DNA of 64,000 bases from an uncultured Collinsella sp. (GTDB taxonomy: Bacteria; Actinomycetota; Coriobacteriia; Coriobacteriales; Coriobacteriaceae), in the NCBI GenBank assembly GCA_902490325.1, contig CABUDJ010000001.1:7113-71112 (forward strand), in the 5' to 3' direction. Below, piece by piece: positions 43,600 through 54,597 of this stretch; position 1 is the first letter of the stretch; every line of letters starts with the position of its first letter. The notes under the pieces were generated by a model. The model was not told the origin of the DNA, did not search any database, and saw only the letters and a list, made by a program, of their open reading frames with translations. The position numbers were made by a program, and so were the translations under genes.

Positions 43600-46404
43600 C
43601 TATAGCGAAACGGACCCGTTTTTCTTGATGCGGGCGAGTATGTTTTTGAGCTTGTTAAAGTCGAGCGGTTTGGACAAATGGGCGTTCATGCCGGCATCGT
43701 GTGCCGCCTTGGCGTCCTCGGCAAAGGCATTGGCGGTGAGCGCGATGATGGGGATATCGGCTGCATCGACCTTCTCGCTCAGACGAATCGTGCGGGTTGC
43801 CTCATAGCCGTCCATGCCCGGCATCATAATGTCCATCAGGATCGCATCGAAGCTGCCGGCGGGATGCGACAGGTACAGATCGACGACCTCGTTGCCGTTG
43901 GCGGCGCGGGTGACCACGACGCCCTCGGATTCTAGCAGCGTCTGGGCAATCTCGGCATTCAATTCGTTGTCTTCGGCGAGCAGCACGTTCATGTCGGCGA
44001 GCGAGCAGTCGGGCGCACTCTCAACCGTATTCGCCCGCGCCTGGGGATTCTCGTCGATATCGAGCGGAATCTCCACGTAGAACGAGGTGCCCACATGGAG
44101 CTCACTGGTGACTTCGATGGTGCCGCCCATCAGTTCAATAAGCGACTTGACGATTGGCATGCCCATGCCGGTTCCTTGGAACTTGCTGCGCGCATCGTCA
44201 CCTTCTTGGGCAAACGGCTCATAGATATGCTTTAAAAACTTGGGAGTCATGCCAATGCCGGTATCCGAAACGCTAAAGCAAAAGAGCGCGCGCCCGTTAT
44301 CGAGTGGCTTGGTCTTTGAACTAAAGGTGACGGAGCCGCCGTGCTTGTTGTACTTAATGCTGTTGTCTAACAGGTTGATCATGATCTGTCGGATATGGGT
44401 GGGACTGCCGATCATGTATGGCCCCGTGGCGTACGGCAGACTATTGTCCTGCATGGTGATGCCGTTACTGGACGCGCGGAGCTTGCACAGCACCAGTGTA
44501 TCGTCACAGAGCTCTTTGAGGTTAAAAGGCGTATGCTCCAGTGTTAGCTTGCGGTCTTCGATTTTGCCCATCTCGAGGATGTCGTTGATCAGCGAGAGCA
44601 GGTGATTGGCGGCAACGCGCGCCTTGGCACGGCTCTCGCGGGCGACCTGGATATCGCCTTCCTTCAATTCCTCGATCTCGATAAGGCCCAGGATACCGTT
44701 GAGCGGCGTACGGATGTCGTGGCTCATACGCGTGAGGAATGCCGTCTTAGCGGCGTTGGCAGCATCGGCTTTTTTGCGCTCGGTTCGAGCGCGCACGAGT
44801 GCCCAGATGAGCAGGACGATGCCGACCGACAACATACCGATGAGGGTAGCGGCAATGGCGGTGCGGTTGCGAAAAAGGAATTGAAGCGTGTCTGATTCCT
44901 GGGTCGTGTACGACGTGGATGAGTAATTGCTTGCGGAGAGCGATTCTCCGGCATTGATGATGCCCTTGTTGATGATTCCCAGCAGCTCGGGCTTTCCGCG
45001 CGAAATCCAGCACGAGAGCTCACAGGTGTCAGGGAGCTCGACCGTCTCGTAGTCCTTGAGATCATGACGGTCGCCGATGGTTTTTATGCGTGAGCTGGGA
45101 GCGACGATGCAGTGCGCCGTTCCCTTTCTGAGGGCGTCGAACGCTTCATCGTCGGATTGGTATTCGGTCACGGTCGCTGTGGGGAACAGGCTTTCAAGTG
45201 CATTTTTGTTGACAAACGATGATTTGGTACAGGCGATGTTCTGAAGGTCTTTGTTCAGGTCGCTGCCGGTGTGGATGGCGGTGAGGGATATGGTCCCCAA
45301 CGATACCGACTGCACAACGCCTGATTGCTCGGCAAACCAGTAATCTCGGTATACCGGCAGCACAACGTCTATGCTTCCCTTTGACAGGGCCTTTGACATC
45401 ATCTTGTAGCTATCAAAGGCGACGGTTTTGACCGTAATGCCAAATTTATCGTGCAACGTCGTCGCAAGCGATGCGAGCGAGCCTTCCATTTCGCCGTTTT
45501 CGTCTTCGTTGCAGTAGGGGAGTCTGCCTGTAATGTAGCCGAGCGTGATGGTGTTGTCATTTGTTTTGAGCCAGGAACGTTCGGGGCCGTTGAGCGATGA
45601 TGAACCGCTGTTTTGGGCCGAGTAGTTAGATTTGACTTCGTCGATATAGCGTGGGTTGACGCGGGCGATTGCCGACATGGCGGCATTGATGTCGTCCATC
45701 AGGTCGGGGCGGCTTTTGGGGACGGCAAAAAAGTAGTCGCTCGAACCAATGTAGAACATGGGGGAGGCGCTGGGCGACGAGGTCGTGTCGTTCATGATGA
45801 TGGCATCGACCTCGTTGTTTGCGAGCGCGTCAAAGAGGGCACCGCCAGTGTCGATTTCTTTATAGGTGCAGGTAATGCCTTCGTTGGCGAGCCACTGCTG
45901 GCCAACGAAGGTTTGCATAACGTCGGGGTTGCAGCCGATGGTAAGGCCTTGGAGCGCCCGGGGGTCACCCTTGGCCAGATCGTCGCGATCGGGCTTGGCG
46001 TAGATGAAGTAGCGCTCGGTGCCCTCGGGGTTCGAGGAAAAGAGCAGCTTTTGGGCGCGTTCCTCGGAGTAGGAGATGTTGGGCATGAGGTCGATCTCGC
46101 CCGCCTCGAGCATGTCCATAAGCTCGGTGAAGGTGCCGGAGACGTATTCGTACCGCCAGCCGGGCGTGTAGTATGACAGCGTCTGCAGGTAGTCATAACC
46201 CCAGCCCGAGAGACGCTCGCCGGGGGTGCCGTCCTGGAAGCCTTCGTTGTTGATAAGCCAGCCAACGCGGACCGTCTTGACCTGCTGGTCAGAGTCGGCG
46301 GCAAAGGCGGGGACGGGTATGACGGCGCTCAGTACGGCGAACGCAGCAAGCGCGACGGCCAGGGTGCGACATATAACTGAACGAAGGACAGCGGAAGCTC
46401 TCAC
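43600..46404 (-). CDS. BvgS-like hybrid kinase with two solute-binding domains
   Basis: 934 residues from GTG 46404, behind TTAGGATTGCAC; an ATG 11 codons upstream lacks a ribosome site. Signal peptide (SVICRTLAVALAAFAVLSAV, cut after AFA). Two family 3 solute-binding domains follow: VRVGWLINNEGFQDGTPG to about residue 270, and ITLGYITGRLPYCNEDENG to about residue 500. TM (AATLIGMLSVGIVLLIWALV), then H box RMSHDIRTPLNGI, ATPase motifs LLDNSIKYN, DTGIGM and GTGMGMPIV, and a receiver with ILMDIMMPGMDG. The layout equals BvgS-type sensors. It resembles the kinase at 40817 in the cytoplasmic part, converging on it. Confidence 0.92.
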   Translation of the reverse strand: MRASAVLRSVICRTLAVALAAFAVLSAVIPVPAFAADSDQQVKTVRVGWLINNEGFQDGTPGERLSGWGYDYLQTLSYYTPGWRYEYVSGTFTELMDMLEAGEIDLMPNISYSEERAQKLLFSSNPEGTERYFIYAKPDRDDLAKGDPRALQGLTIGCNPDVMQTFVGQQWLANEGITCTYKEIDTGGALFDALANNEVDAIIMNDTTSSPSASPMFYIGSSDYFFAVPKSRPDLMDDINAAMSAIARVNPRYIDEVKSNYSAQNSGSSSLNGPERSWLKTNDNTITLGYITGRLPYCNEDENGEMEGSLASLATTLHDKFGITVKTVAFDSYKMMSKALSKGSIDVVLPVYRDYWFAEQSGVVQSVSLGTISLTAIHTGSDLNKDLQNIACTKSSFVNKNALESLFPTATVTEYQSDDEAFDALRKGTAHCIVAPSSRIKTIGDRHDLKDYETVELPDTCELSCWISRGKPELLGIINKGIINAGESLSASNYSSTSYTTQESDTLQFLFRNRTAIAATLIGMLSVGIVLLIWALVRARTERKKADAANAAKTAFLTRMSHDIRTPLNGILGLIEIEELKEGDIQVARESRAKARVAANHLLSLINDILEMGKIEDRKLTLEHTPFNLKELCDDTLVLCKLRASSNGITMQDNSLPYATGPYMIGSPTHIRQIMINLLDNSIKYNKHGGSVTFSSKTKPLDNGRALFCFSVSDTGIGMTPKFLKHIYEPFAQEGDDARSKFQGTGMGMPIVKSLIELMGGTIEVTSELHVGTSFYVEIPLDIDENPQARANTVESAPDCSLADMNVLLAEDNELNAEIAQTLLESEGVVVTRAANGNEVVDLYLSHPAGSFDAILMDIMMPGMDGYEATRTIRLSEKVDAADIPIIALTANAFAEDAKAAHDAGMNAHLSKPLDFNKLKNILARIKKNGSVSL

Positions 46405-46485
46405 GTGCAATCCTAACGAATCGAGACAATACCGCATAAGGATACCAGCTCAGCCTGCCCAGTCGGCCGCCGCACCGCTAAACGG

Positions 46486-46567
46486 TCCCGTCCGGCAGTT
46501 GGGGACAGTCCCTTTCTGCCGGCACAAAAGGAACGTCCCTAACTGCCGGTTGCCTAACTGCCGGTTG
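46486..46567. repeat. GGGACAGTCCC palindrome and tandem 14-bp repeat
   Basis: CCGGCAG (46492-46498) and CTGCCGG (46516-46522) flank the inner palindrome GGGACAGTCCC (46502-46512), the same core as at 27733. Then CTAACTGCCGGTTG occurs twice in tandem (46539-46552 and 46554-46567), one base apart. Confidence 0.7.
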
Positions 46568-46617
46568 TGGGACAATACCGAGCAAACGTGATTGGGCGTC
46601 TGGGAAAAGGGGTCGAG

Positions 46618-47043
46618 ATGAAAAAGCTGAGGACGCTTGCCGATGTTTTGCGCCAGGCCGGTTTCGTGCGTATCACGGGCCTGTTCCTCATCTTCTATCT
46701 GCTGTGCTCGACGGCTGTCTGGCTGTCCGAGCCCACGACCCTTACGTTTGGCGATGGCCTCTGGTTTAGCTTTGAGACCGTCTCGACCATCGGCTTTGGC
46801 GATATCCCGGCCGAAACGCCGGTCGCCCGTGCTATTACCGTCGTCCTGAGCGTCATCAGCATCTTCTACATTGCCATGCTCACGGGTGTGGCGGTGAACT
46901 ACTGCAATACGCTCATCAAGCTGCGCCAAAAGGACACCATGGCGCGCTTTATGGACGATCTGGAGCATTTGGAAGAGCTCGATCGTGACGAGCTCGCCGA
47001 CCTGTCGCGCCGTGTGCGCGAATATCGCCGACGCCAACGCTAG
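46618..47043 (+). CDS. two-TM potassium channel family protein
   Basis: 141 residues. TM1 (ITGLFLIFYLLCSTAVWL), a pore loop with the selectivity filter STIGFGD, and TM2 (AITVVLSVISIFYIAMLTG) fit the Ion_trans_2 fold; GFG replaces the more common GYG. The C-terminus is a short charged coiled coil without an RCK domain. AAAAGGGG precedes ATG 46618. The LOG gene follows by 36 bases and may be co-transcribed. Confidence 0.88.
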   Translation: MKKLRTLADVLRQAGFVRITGLFLIFYLLCSTAVWLSEPTTLTFGDGLWFSFETVSTIGFGDIPAETPVARAITVVLSVISIFYIAMLTGVAVNYCNTLIKLRQKDTMARFMDDLEHLEELDRDELADLSRRVREYRRRQR

Positions 47044-47079
47044 AACGGGCGCCGCGCGTCACGACGAGGGGGACTGAAT

Positions 47080-47613
47080 ATGAATATCACGGTATACCTG
47101 GGCGCCAGCGTCGGCAATGACCCGGCGTTTCTGCCTGCGGTGCAAGAGCTGGGCAACTGGATTGGCTCCAACGGGCACGCGCTGGTATACGGCGGGTCCA
47201 AATCGGGCCTGATGGGCGCGCTCGCCGATAGCGTACTCGAGGCAGGTGGACACGTGACGGGTGTTGAGCCGAGCTTTTTTATAGAGGCCGAGTTTCAGCA
47301 CGACGGCATCGATGACCTCATCGCGACGAGCGATATGGCCGAGCGCAAGGCCAAGATGATTGAGCTCGGCGATGCGTTCATCGCCTTTCCCGGTGGGACG
47401 GGCACGCTCGAGGAGATTGCCGAGGTCATGTCCGCGGTGTCGTTGGGGCACCTGAGTGCTCCGTGCATCCTGTATAACCTTGACGGTTACTACAACGACC
47501 TCAAGGCGCTGCTCGGGCACATGATTGATAAGGGGCTTTCGAGCCCGAGGCGCCAGCAAGGCATCTACTTTGCCGACGATTTGCGCGAGATTGTCTCGAT
47601 TATCAACGGATAA
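47080..47613 (+). CDS. LOG-family nucleotide phosphoribohydrolase
   Basis: 177 residues, near the family length. YGGSKSGLMGALADSVLEAG and the catalytic PGGTGTLEEIAEVMS are the hallmark motifs; RKAKMIELGDAFIAF lies between. LOG enzymes release adenine or a cytokinin from the 5'-monophosphate; in bacteria without cytokinins they act on AMP-like nucleotides or scavenging. GAGGGGGACTGAAT precedes the ATG. Confidence 0.92.
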   Translation: MNITVYLGASVGNDPAFLPAVQELGNWIGSNGHALVYGGSKSGLMGALADSVLEAGGHVTGVEPSFFIEAEFQHDGIDDLIATSDMAERKAKMIELGDAFIAFPGGTGTLEEIAEVMSAVSLGHLSAPCILYNLDGYYNDLKALLGHMIDKGLSSPRRQQGIYFADDLREIVSIING

Positions 47614-47738
47614 GTCTTGAGCCTGCCCCACTATGACTCCCAATGGTGCCGTTTGTGGCGCAGATGGTTGGCTTGTCTGGGCAACGCTCGCTCTACAATA
47701 AAACGTAACTATGTCGACTTTGACCGCGGGAGGACCCG

Positions 47739-49043
47739 ATGGACAACCTTGCCAAACCCACAAACCGCGCGCTGTTTTTAGTTAGCGTTGCCGTGACCGG
47801 TGCGTTCGCAGGTGCCGCGGTCTGGCTGTTCTTTTTTGCGATGGAGCACGGTATCGACTATCTGTGGACCGAGATCCCCCACATGCTGGGCGCGGCGTCG
47901 CCCGAACTCGCCAGCGGCCCGTTCGGTTTTCTGACGTATCCGTTTTTCGTCTGCCTGCTGGGCGGCCTGCTGATCGGCCTGTACGAAAATCTTACGGGCA
48001 CCAAGACCGACGACCTCAACCAGGTGATGGCTAAGGTTAAGCAAGACGGGCGCTATCCGTACGACAACCTGGGCAAACTTTCGCTCGCGGCATTGCTGCC
48101 GCTGCTGTTTGGCGGAAGTATTGGACCGGAGGCCGGCCTGACTGGCGTTATCGCGGGTCTGTGCAGCTGGGTCGGCGACCGCATGCGCCGCTTTGGCGCC
48201 GAGTTCAGGGAGCTCACGCTGTTGGGCACCCAGGCCGCGCTGACGGCGCTCTTTACCGCGCCCGTCTTTGGCTTTGTGGCGCCGCTCGCCGGTAGCGCCG
48301 ACGGCCAGGGCGAAGACGCCGATGATGGGTCCGCGTCCGGCGAGATCACCATCAAGCTGCCCAAGGCACAGAAGACTGTGGTCTACGGTATTGCGATTGC
48401 CTGCGGCCTGGGCACCTATCTGCTGCTCGGCCAGCTTATGGGCGGCGGCATGGGCATGCCCAGGTTCGAGTCCGCCGAGGTGGGCAACCTGGAGCTTACC
48501 TGGCTCATCCCTCTGTCGCTGATCGGAACAATCTGCGGCTGGCTGTACTTTGTCTCTGAGCACGCGAGCGAAGCGTTTGCCCATGCCATAGGGGAGCGCC
48601 CTGTCGTCAAAGCCATGCTGGCCGGTCTGGCGCTCGCCATCTGCGGCACGGTCTTGCCCTACACCATGTTTGCCGGCGAGACCCAGGCCGACGTGCTCAT
48701 GGAAACCTACCTCACCATTCCCGCCGGCGTGCTTATCGCGACCGGTCTGGTCAAGGCCATGCTGACGCCCGCCCTTATCAACCTTGGTTGGCGTGGTGGC
48801 CACTTCTTCCCGGTTATCTTCTCGGGTGTGAGCTTGGGCTACGGCCTTGCCATTCTTACCGGCGCCGATCCGGTCTTTTGCGTCGCCGTCTGCACGGCAT
48901 CGACGATGGGTGCGGTCATGCGTCAGCCGGTCATGGTCGTGGGCCTGCTTCTCATGTGCTTCCCGCTCAAGGGTATCGTCTGCATGATCATCGCCGCAGC
49001 CATCGCCGCCGGCATTCCGCTGCCCAAGCCGCTGCGCAAGTAG
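47739..49043 (+). CDS. ClC-type chloride channel/transporter
   Basis: 434 residues, about ten helices. GGSIGPEAGLTGVI is the ClC GxxGPE motif, and WRGGHFFPVIFSGVSLGYG plus STMGAVMRQPVMV match later ion-binding loops. The cytosolic loop (about 185-205) is Gly/Asp-rich. It moves chloride or fluoride, or exchanges chloride for protons. GGGAGGACCCG precedes the start; TACAAT lies about 45 bases upstream. Confidence 0.88.
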   Translation: MDNLAKPTNRALFLVSVAVTGAFAGAAVWLFFFAMEHGIDYLWTEIPHMLGAASPELASGPFGFLTYPFFVCLLGGLLIGLYENLTGTKTDDLNQVMAKVKQDGRYPYDNLGKLSLAALLPLLFGGSIGPEAGLTGVIAGLCSWVGDRMRRFGAEFRELTLLGTQAALTALFTAPVFGFVAPLAGSADGQGEDADDGSASGEITIKLPKAQKTVVYGIAIACGLGTYLLLGQLMGGGMGMPRFESAEVGNLELTWLIPLSLIGTICGWLYFVSEHASEAFAHAIGERPVVKAMLAGLALAICGTVLPYTMFAGETQADVLMETYLTIPAGVLIATGLVKAMLTPALINLGWRGGHFFPVIFSGVSLGYGLAILTGADPVFCVAVCTASTMGAVMRQPVMVVGLLLMCFPLKGIVCMIIAAAIAAGIPLPKPLRK

Positions 49044-49137
49044 CGCGGCAGCGCGCAGTCAGTACAAACATCTCAAGTCCGGTGCGGGCGCTGTGTCACG
49101 GATTTACGGGTGGACTGGATTTCGTTCGGTATCGGCG

Positions 49138-50013
49138 CTACTTCCAAATTGCAAGCGCGGCGGTGCCCAGTACGATGAGGGCGAGACCGATGGCGCTGCG
49201 GCGGGAGAGTTTTTCGTTGAATGCCAGGCGCGCAAATAGCACCGATACGACAATCGATAGTTTGTCGATCTGCACCACGACACTCACCTGGCCTGCAGCG
49301 ATGGCATAGTAATAGAGCAGCCACGATGCTCCAGTCGCGATGCCCGATGTTGCGAGAAATGTGAGTTCGCGCCGGTCAACGTGCGCGACCTGCTCCAGTT
49401 TTCCCTTGGCTGCCACGATTGCCCATGCCATAACCAGTACCACGCAGGTGCGGATTGCCGTGGCCAGGTTTGACTCGACGCCTTCGATGCCGATCTTGGC
49501 GAGGACGGAGGTGAGTGCCGCGAACACGGCGGCGCCGAAGGCGTAAGCGAGCCAGGTTCGGTCTTGCTGCTGCTCGGGTTCGGCGGACTGCTTCTTCTCG
49601 ATCATTAAAAACGTGCCGAGGGTGATGACAGCGGTTCCCACGAGCTTAACCGCAAGGTTGCTCGTCTCGTCAAAAAGCGCGATGGCGACCAGCGCGGCGA
49701 GCACGGTGCTCATCTTGTCGACCGGTACGACCTTATTGACATTTCCGATGCTCAACGCCTTAAAGTAACAGATCCACGAAGCACCGGTAGCGAGTCCCGA
49801 GAGGACGAGAAAGAGCCAGGATCTGGGTTCGATGCTGCCAATGGTTCCAATGGATCCAGAAATGCCCGCCATTGCCCAGGCGAAAACGAGCACCACGCAG
49901 GTGCGAATGGCCGTCGCGACATCGGAGTCGGTCTGCTTGATGCCGCATTTGGCCAAGATGGATGTGATGCCGGCAAAGAATGCTGACGCAAATGCTGCGA
50001 CAACCCACGACAC
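49138..50013 (-). CDS. EamA-family transporter
   Basis: 291 residues, ten helices as two EamA repeats. The repeats remain similar: SILAKCGIK...ATAIRTCVVLVFAWAM and SVLAKIGIE...ATAIRTCVVLVMAWAI, evidence of an internal duplication. Substrate unknown; metabolite export is common. The start is GTG 50013 behind AAGGAGG. Upstream, GGATA/TATCC pair around AACCCAT, function unclear. Confidence 0.88.
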   Translation of the reverse strand: MSWVVAAFASAFFAGITSILAKCGIKQTDSDVATAIRTCVVLVFAWAMAGISGSIGTIGSIEPRSWLFLVLSGLATGASWICYFKALSIGNVNKVVPVDKMSTVLAALVAIALFDETSNLAVKLVGTAVITLGTFLMIEKKQSAEPEQQQDRTWLAYAFGAAVFAALTSVLAKIGIEGVESNLATAIRTCVVLVMAWAIVAAKGKLEQVAHVDRRELTFLATSGIATGASWLLYYYAIAAGQVSVVVQIDKLSIVVSVLFARLAFNEKLSRRSAIGLALIVLGTAALAIWK

Positions 50014-50284
50014 AGGTGCGGTGCCTCCTTGGATAATGGGTTTATCCTGCGAGTTTTATGGACATGAGGATACCGCCCCTCCATGAAGGTTTGATATGGC
50101 CGCGGCGAGACGGGGGTTATGTTCCGGGGAGCCATTTGGTGAAGGCTCGAATTGTCGATATGCTGTCGACTTCTCTTTGGTTTCCAAGATCTAAACGGCA
50201 TGCTTCGAAGGGCGGCGGCGTTGTTGCTGCTTCGTCTTATCTAGTAAATGAGGTAGGGTGCCGCCCAAGTCCTTTAGCTGTCGA
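50014..50284. other. 270-base spacer without a supported gene
   Basis: Nothing convincing is encoded. It holds the short GGATA-AACCCA-TTATCC hairpin near 50030-50047 upstream of the EamA gene and a purine-rich stretch, but no clear terminator for the ABC permease gene. Confidence 0.4.
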
Positions 50285-50983
50285 TTACAGGTCGCGTGCT
50301 CGATAGACCTTGGTGCTGACGGTGCAGCTGATTGCACATAGCACGAGGGCCAGCACGGCGATGCCTGCACACAGACAGCCCAGGACGGCAGGATCGGGAT
50401 TCGCTCCGGCAATCGACATGAGCCAGTTGCTGATGGGGTTGGAGGAGCTCAGCGTGGCCATGGCAAGGCATCCGAGCATGGCAAACAGGCCAACGGATAG
50501 GCGCAGTGCCTCCATGTGTCCAAAGCGAAAGAACAGCGGCTGCGCCAAAAACACCATCATGAGGGAGATGAGCATTGATGCTGCTGAGGCTATTGCAATC
50601 TCAAAGACAATCTGTCCCGTCAACGGGATACCCGCGCTGTTGAAGAGCGGGAAGGAGACGATGCTCAGAAGCGCGGCGGCGCACGCCATGACAGCCGAGA
50701 AGACAATGATGCTCAGGTAGCGTGCGCAGATGATGTCTTTACGCGAGAGAGACAGCGTTGCGCGATAGCGCTCCCAACCGTTTTGATTGTCGAAGCCGGC
50801 CAGCGAGCTCATGACCATGATGGGTGACATGGCACTGACCGCGCAGGCGCCAGCGCTCATGCCGGAATCGCCGTCCGATGCGTTGGCAAGGGTCAGCACG
50901 ACGAATATGAACAAGCCGACACCCGCAATGCTTGGGGCAAGCGAGCGAACGATGGCGAGCTCGGACATAAAGGCGCGTTTCAT
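50285..50983 (-). CDS. ABC-2-type permease
   Basis: 232 residues, six predicted helices. It begins by overlapping the ATPase gene by four bases, so it is the membrane partner of that ATPase. ERYRATLSLSRKDIICARYL is the cytoplasmic loop usual in ABC-2 permeases. Module type YtrBC/BcrAB-like: export of peptides or cell-envelope stress response. Confidence 0.85.
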   Translation of the reverse strand: MKRAFMSELAIVRSLAPSIAGVGLFIFVVLTLANASDGDSGMSAGACAVSAMSPIMVMSSLAGFDNQNGWERYRATLSLSRKDIICARYLSIIVFSAVMACAAALLSIVSFPLFNSAGIPLTGQIVFEIAIASAASMLISLMMVFLAQPLFFRFGHMEALRLSVGLFAMLGCLAMATLSSSNPISNWLMSIAGANPDPAVLGCLCAGIAVLALVLCAISCTVSTKVYRARDL

Positions 50984-51861
50984 TTCGAAGCCCCTTTCAG
51001 CGTGAGACGAAGATAGTCATCAATGGTTGCCCGATCGCAGGGAATCTCGGGAAAGGCCTCGAGCGTTTCGCGACGGTTGGGCACGAGCACGTCCACGCTA
51101 TAGGCGTGGTGGGCGGCACGGGCACCTTCGACGCAAGCCATAAGCTCGGCGGCCTGTGCTTGGGTGCAGTGGGCGATGCCGGCGCGGTCGGTAATGTCCT
51201 CGCGCGGCAGATCAAACACAATCGAACCGTTATCGATGCAGATGATGCGGTCGGCGGCACGATCGAGGTCGGACGTAATGTGGCTCGAGAGCAGCACGCT
51301 GTGCTGGCCGTCGGCGACAAAGGCAAGCAGCTCATCGAGCAGCTCCTCGCGTGCCATGGGATCGAGGCCCGCGGTGGCTTCGTCCAAAACGAGCAGCTTG
51401 GCCTTGTGGCTGAGCGCGCAGGCAAGTTGCAGCTTCATGCCCATGCCGCGGGAGAGGTCCTTGACCTTTGTCTTGGGGTCGAGGACAAATCGGTCGATGA
51501 GGCTGGCGAAGGCGTCGTGGCTCCAGGTGGGGTACGCCGGGCTTACGAGTGCCTCAACTTCGGTCACCTTGAGTGTGGAAGGGAAGGGGCACGTGTCCAG
51601 GACAAGGCCGACGCGGGAGTGCAGGTGGCGTTGCGACTCATCGGGCGCGTCGGCGCCACAGCGCTGCCCAAACAGGTGCACCTCGCCGGCATCGAGCTTT
51701 ATAAGCCCGAGCGCGGCGCGAATGGTCGTTGTCTTGCCGGCGCCGTTTGCGCCTACAAAGCCAACGATCTGGCCGGGCTCCACAGCGAGCGTGACGTCGC
51801 GTAGTGAAAAGCGGTCGCTCACACGGCGTGAGATACCTTTGAGTTCTAGCAAGTTTTGCAT
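50980..51861 (-). CDS. ABC transporter ATP-binding protein
   Basis: 293 residues. Walker A VGANGAGKTTTIRA, signature KDLSRGMGMKLQLACAL, Walker B LLVLDEATAGLDP, switch His in LLSSHI. CCPF-style insert absent. It follows the GntR gene by 23 bases and precedes the permease with overlap, giving a three-gene operon. Confidence 0.92.
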   Translation of the reverse strand: MQNLLELKGISRRVSDRFSLRDVTLAVEPGQIVGFVGANGAGKTTTIRAALGLIKLDAGEVHLFGQRCGADAPDESQRHLHSRVGLVLDTCPFPSTLKVTEVEALVSPAYPTWSHDAFASLIDRFVLDPKTKVKDLSRGMGMKLQLACALSHKAKLLVLDEATAGLDPMAREELLDELLAFVADGQHSVLLSSHITSDLDRAADRIICIDNGSIVFDLPREDITDRAGIAHCTQAQAAELMACVEGARAAHHAYSVDVLVPNRRETLEAFPEIPCDRATIDDYLRLTLKGASK

Positions 51862-51884
51862 GGTATAGCCTTTCTTGCAGATGG

Positions 51885-52265
51885 CTACTGCATGGTTTCG
51901 GGGGCTACCAGGTCGAGCATCTCGTGCAGCTTGTCGCGCGTGACGCCCAGAGTTTCGGCTTGGCTTGCCGCTTTCGCAAGTAGCTCTTCGATATGGCAGA
52001 GCTGGTTTTCGCGCAAGAGCTCCTGGTTGCCCTCGGCGACAAAACAGCCCTTGCCCTGCACGGTGCAGATAAACCCGAGCTGCTCCAGGTCGGCGTAGGC
52101 GCGCTTGGTGGTGATGACGCTCACGCCCAGGTCGCTCGCGAGTGCACGGATGCTGGGGAGTTTGGCTCCCGCAGCGAGCGTGCCCGAAAGGATCTGAGCT
52201 TTGACCTGCGAGGATATCTGCTCGTAGATGGGCTTGTCGCTTGAATTGGATAGGATGATGTCCAC
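51885..52265 (-). CDS. GntR/YtrA-family regulator
   Basis: 126 residues: a GntR winged helix (PIYEQISSQVKAQILSGTLA, KLPSIRALASDLGVSVITTK) with only a short dimerisation tail, the YtrA subfamily pattern. YtrA regulators repress their own ABC operon and respond to cell-wall-active compounds. An operator-like dyad lies about 30 bases upstream of the start. Confidence 0.92.
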   Translation of the reverse strand: MDIILSNSSDKPIYEQISSQVKAQILSGTLAAGAKLPSIRALASDLGVSVITTKRAYADLEQLGFICTVQGKGCFVAEGNQELLRENQLCHIEELLAKAASQAETLGVTRDKLHEMLDLVAPETMQ

Positions 52266-52292
52266 AGCGGCTCCTTAGCTGTTGGGCTACAC

Positions 52293-52326
52293 GTGTATAT
52301 AACCGGTAAGCACAGTATATATACAC
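52293..52326 (-). promoter_or_regulatory. YtrA-type operator dyad
   Basis: GTGTATAT (52293-52300) and ATATACAC (52319-52326) are a perfect inverted pair 18 bases apart, just upstream of the GntR start. A second nested palindrome TATATATA lies at the right side. Confidence 0.6.
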
Positions 52327-52391
52327 TATGCACAGTTATGCAAGAGCTAAATGTGGAATAGACCATCGGCGCCGCGCTTGCTCCAAAACAA

Positions 52392-52686
52392 TCTCAATCT
52401 GTAACATCTGGATCCGTTTTTGGTCGCCAGCTGTTACAGATTGAGATGTTATTTTCCCGCCTTCCTATTTGTCTCAATCTGTAACAGTAAGAGTCGATTT
52501 GCGCGGCTAGATGTTACAGAACGAGACATTGGCTGCCTGCCTTTCCGTTTATCTCGATTTGTAACAGCTAGACCCAATTTGGGCGGTCAGGTGTTACAGA
52601 TTGAGATTGTGCCGGCGGACAAGTTCGTTTGTCTCAATCTGTAACATCTGGGTCCGTTTTGAGTCGTCTGCTGTTACAGATTGAGA
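52392..52686. repeat. array of eight alternating 15-bp repeats at exact 40-bp spacing
   Basis: TCTCAATCTGTAACA occurs at 52392, 52472, 52552 (two changes) and 52632; its inverse TGTTACAGATTGAGA occurs at 52432, 52512 (two changes), 52592 and 52672. Every start is exactly 40 bases from the last, so every spacer is 25 bases. Spacers inside the inverted pairs resemble one another (xCTxGxxCCxTTT pattern), as do those between pairs, so the array is also a four-copy 80-bp tandem repeat. No cas gene or transposase is near. It sits between the divergent GntR operon and prfC. Confidence 0.9.
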
Positions 52687-52831
52687 CAGTCTGCTGCAGA
52701 ATACTTTCGATAACTAGCCGTTCACGTTCTGACTGATGAATTTGTCCTGATAGGCGCCCTAGAGCGAGATTTCGCGGCTACAATAGTACGGTTACATCGA
52801 CGTAATGCACTTAATGCAAGAAAGGATCCGC

Positions 52832-54445
<1,614 letters not shown>

Positions 54446-54545
54446 CGCATCGGCGCGGTGGCCCTGCGGGGCTGCCGCGCCGCTTGCTTGCCTGATGCCG
54501 TGTGAGCGGCTATCATACCCACCGTCGTCTCAAGACCGGGGCGTC

Positions 54546-54597
54546 CGAGCAGTTCGGGTCCGATATCCTGCTCGTTAAACCTAAAACCAAAGGAGTA
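54546..54597 (+). promoter_or_regulatory. candidate preQ1-like pseudoknot leader
   Basis: CGAGCAG (54546-54552) pairs with CTGCTCG (54568-54574). The loop contains GGGT (54556-54559) and the A-rich tail TTAAACCTAAAACC (54575-54588) offers ACC to form an H-type pseudoknot, ending on AAAGGAG. This is the general geometry of preQ1-I riboswitches, and the next gene belongs to the queuosine-precursor transporter family. The exact consensus was not matched. Confidence 0.35.

Noticed and set aside
52392..52686. CRISPR array
   Set aside because: Repeats are only 15 bp, alternate in orientation, spacers resemble each other in two classes, and no cas gene is near.
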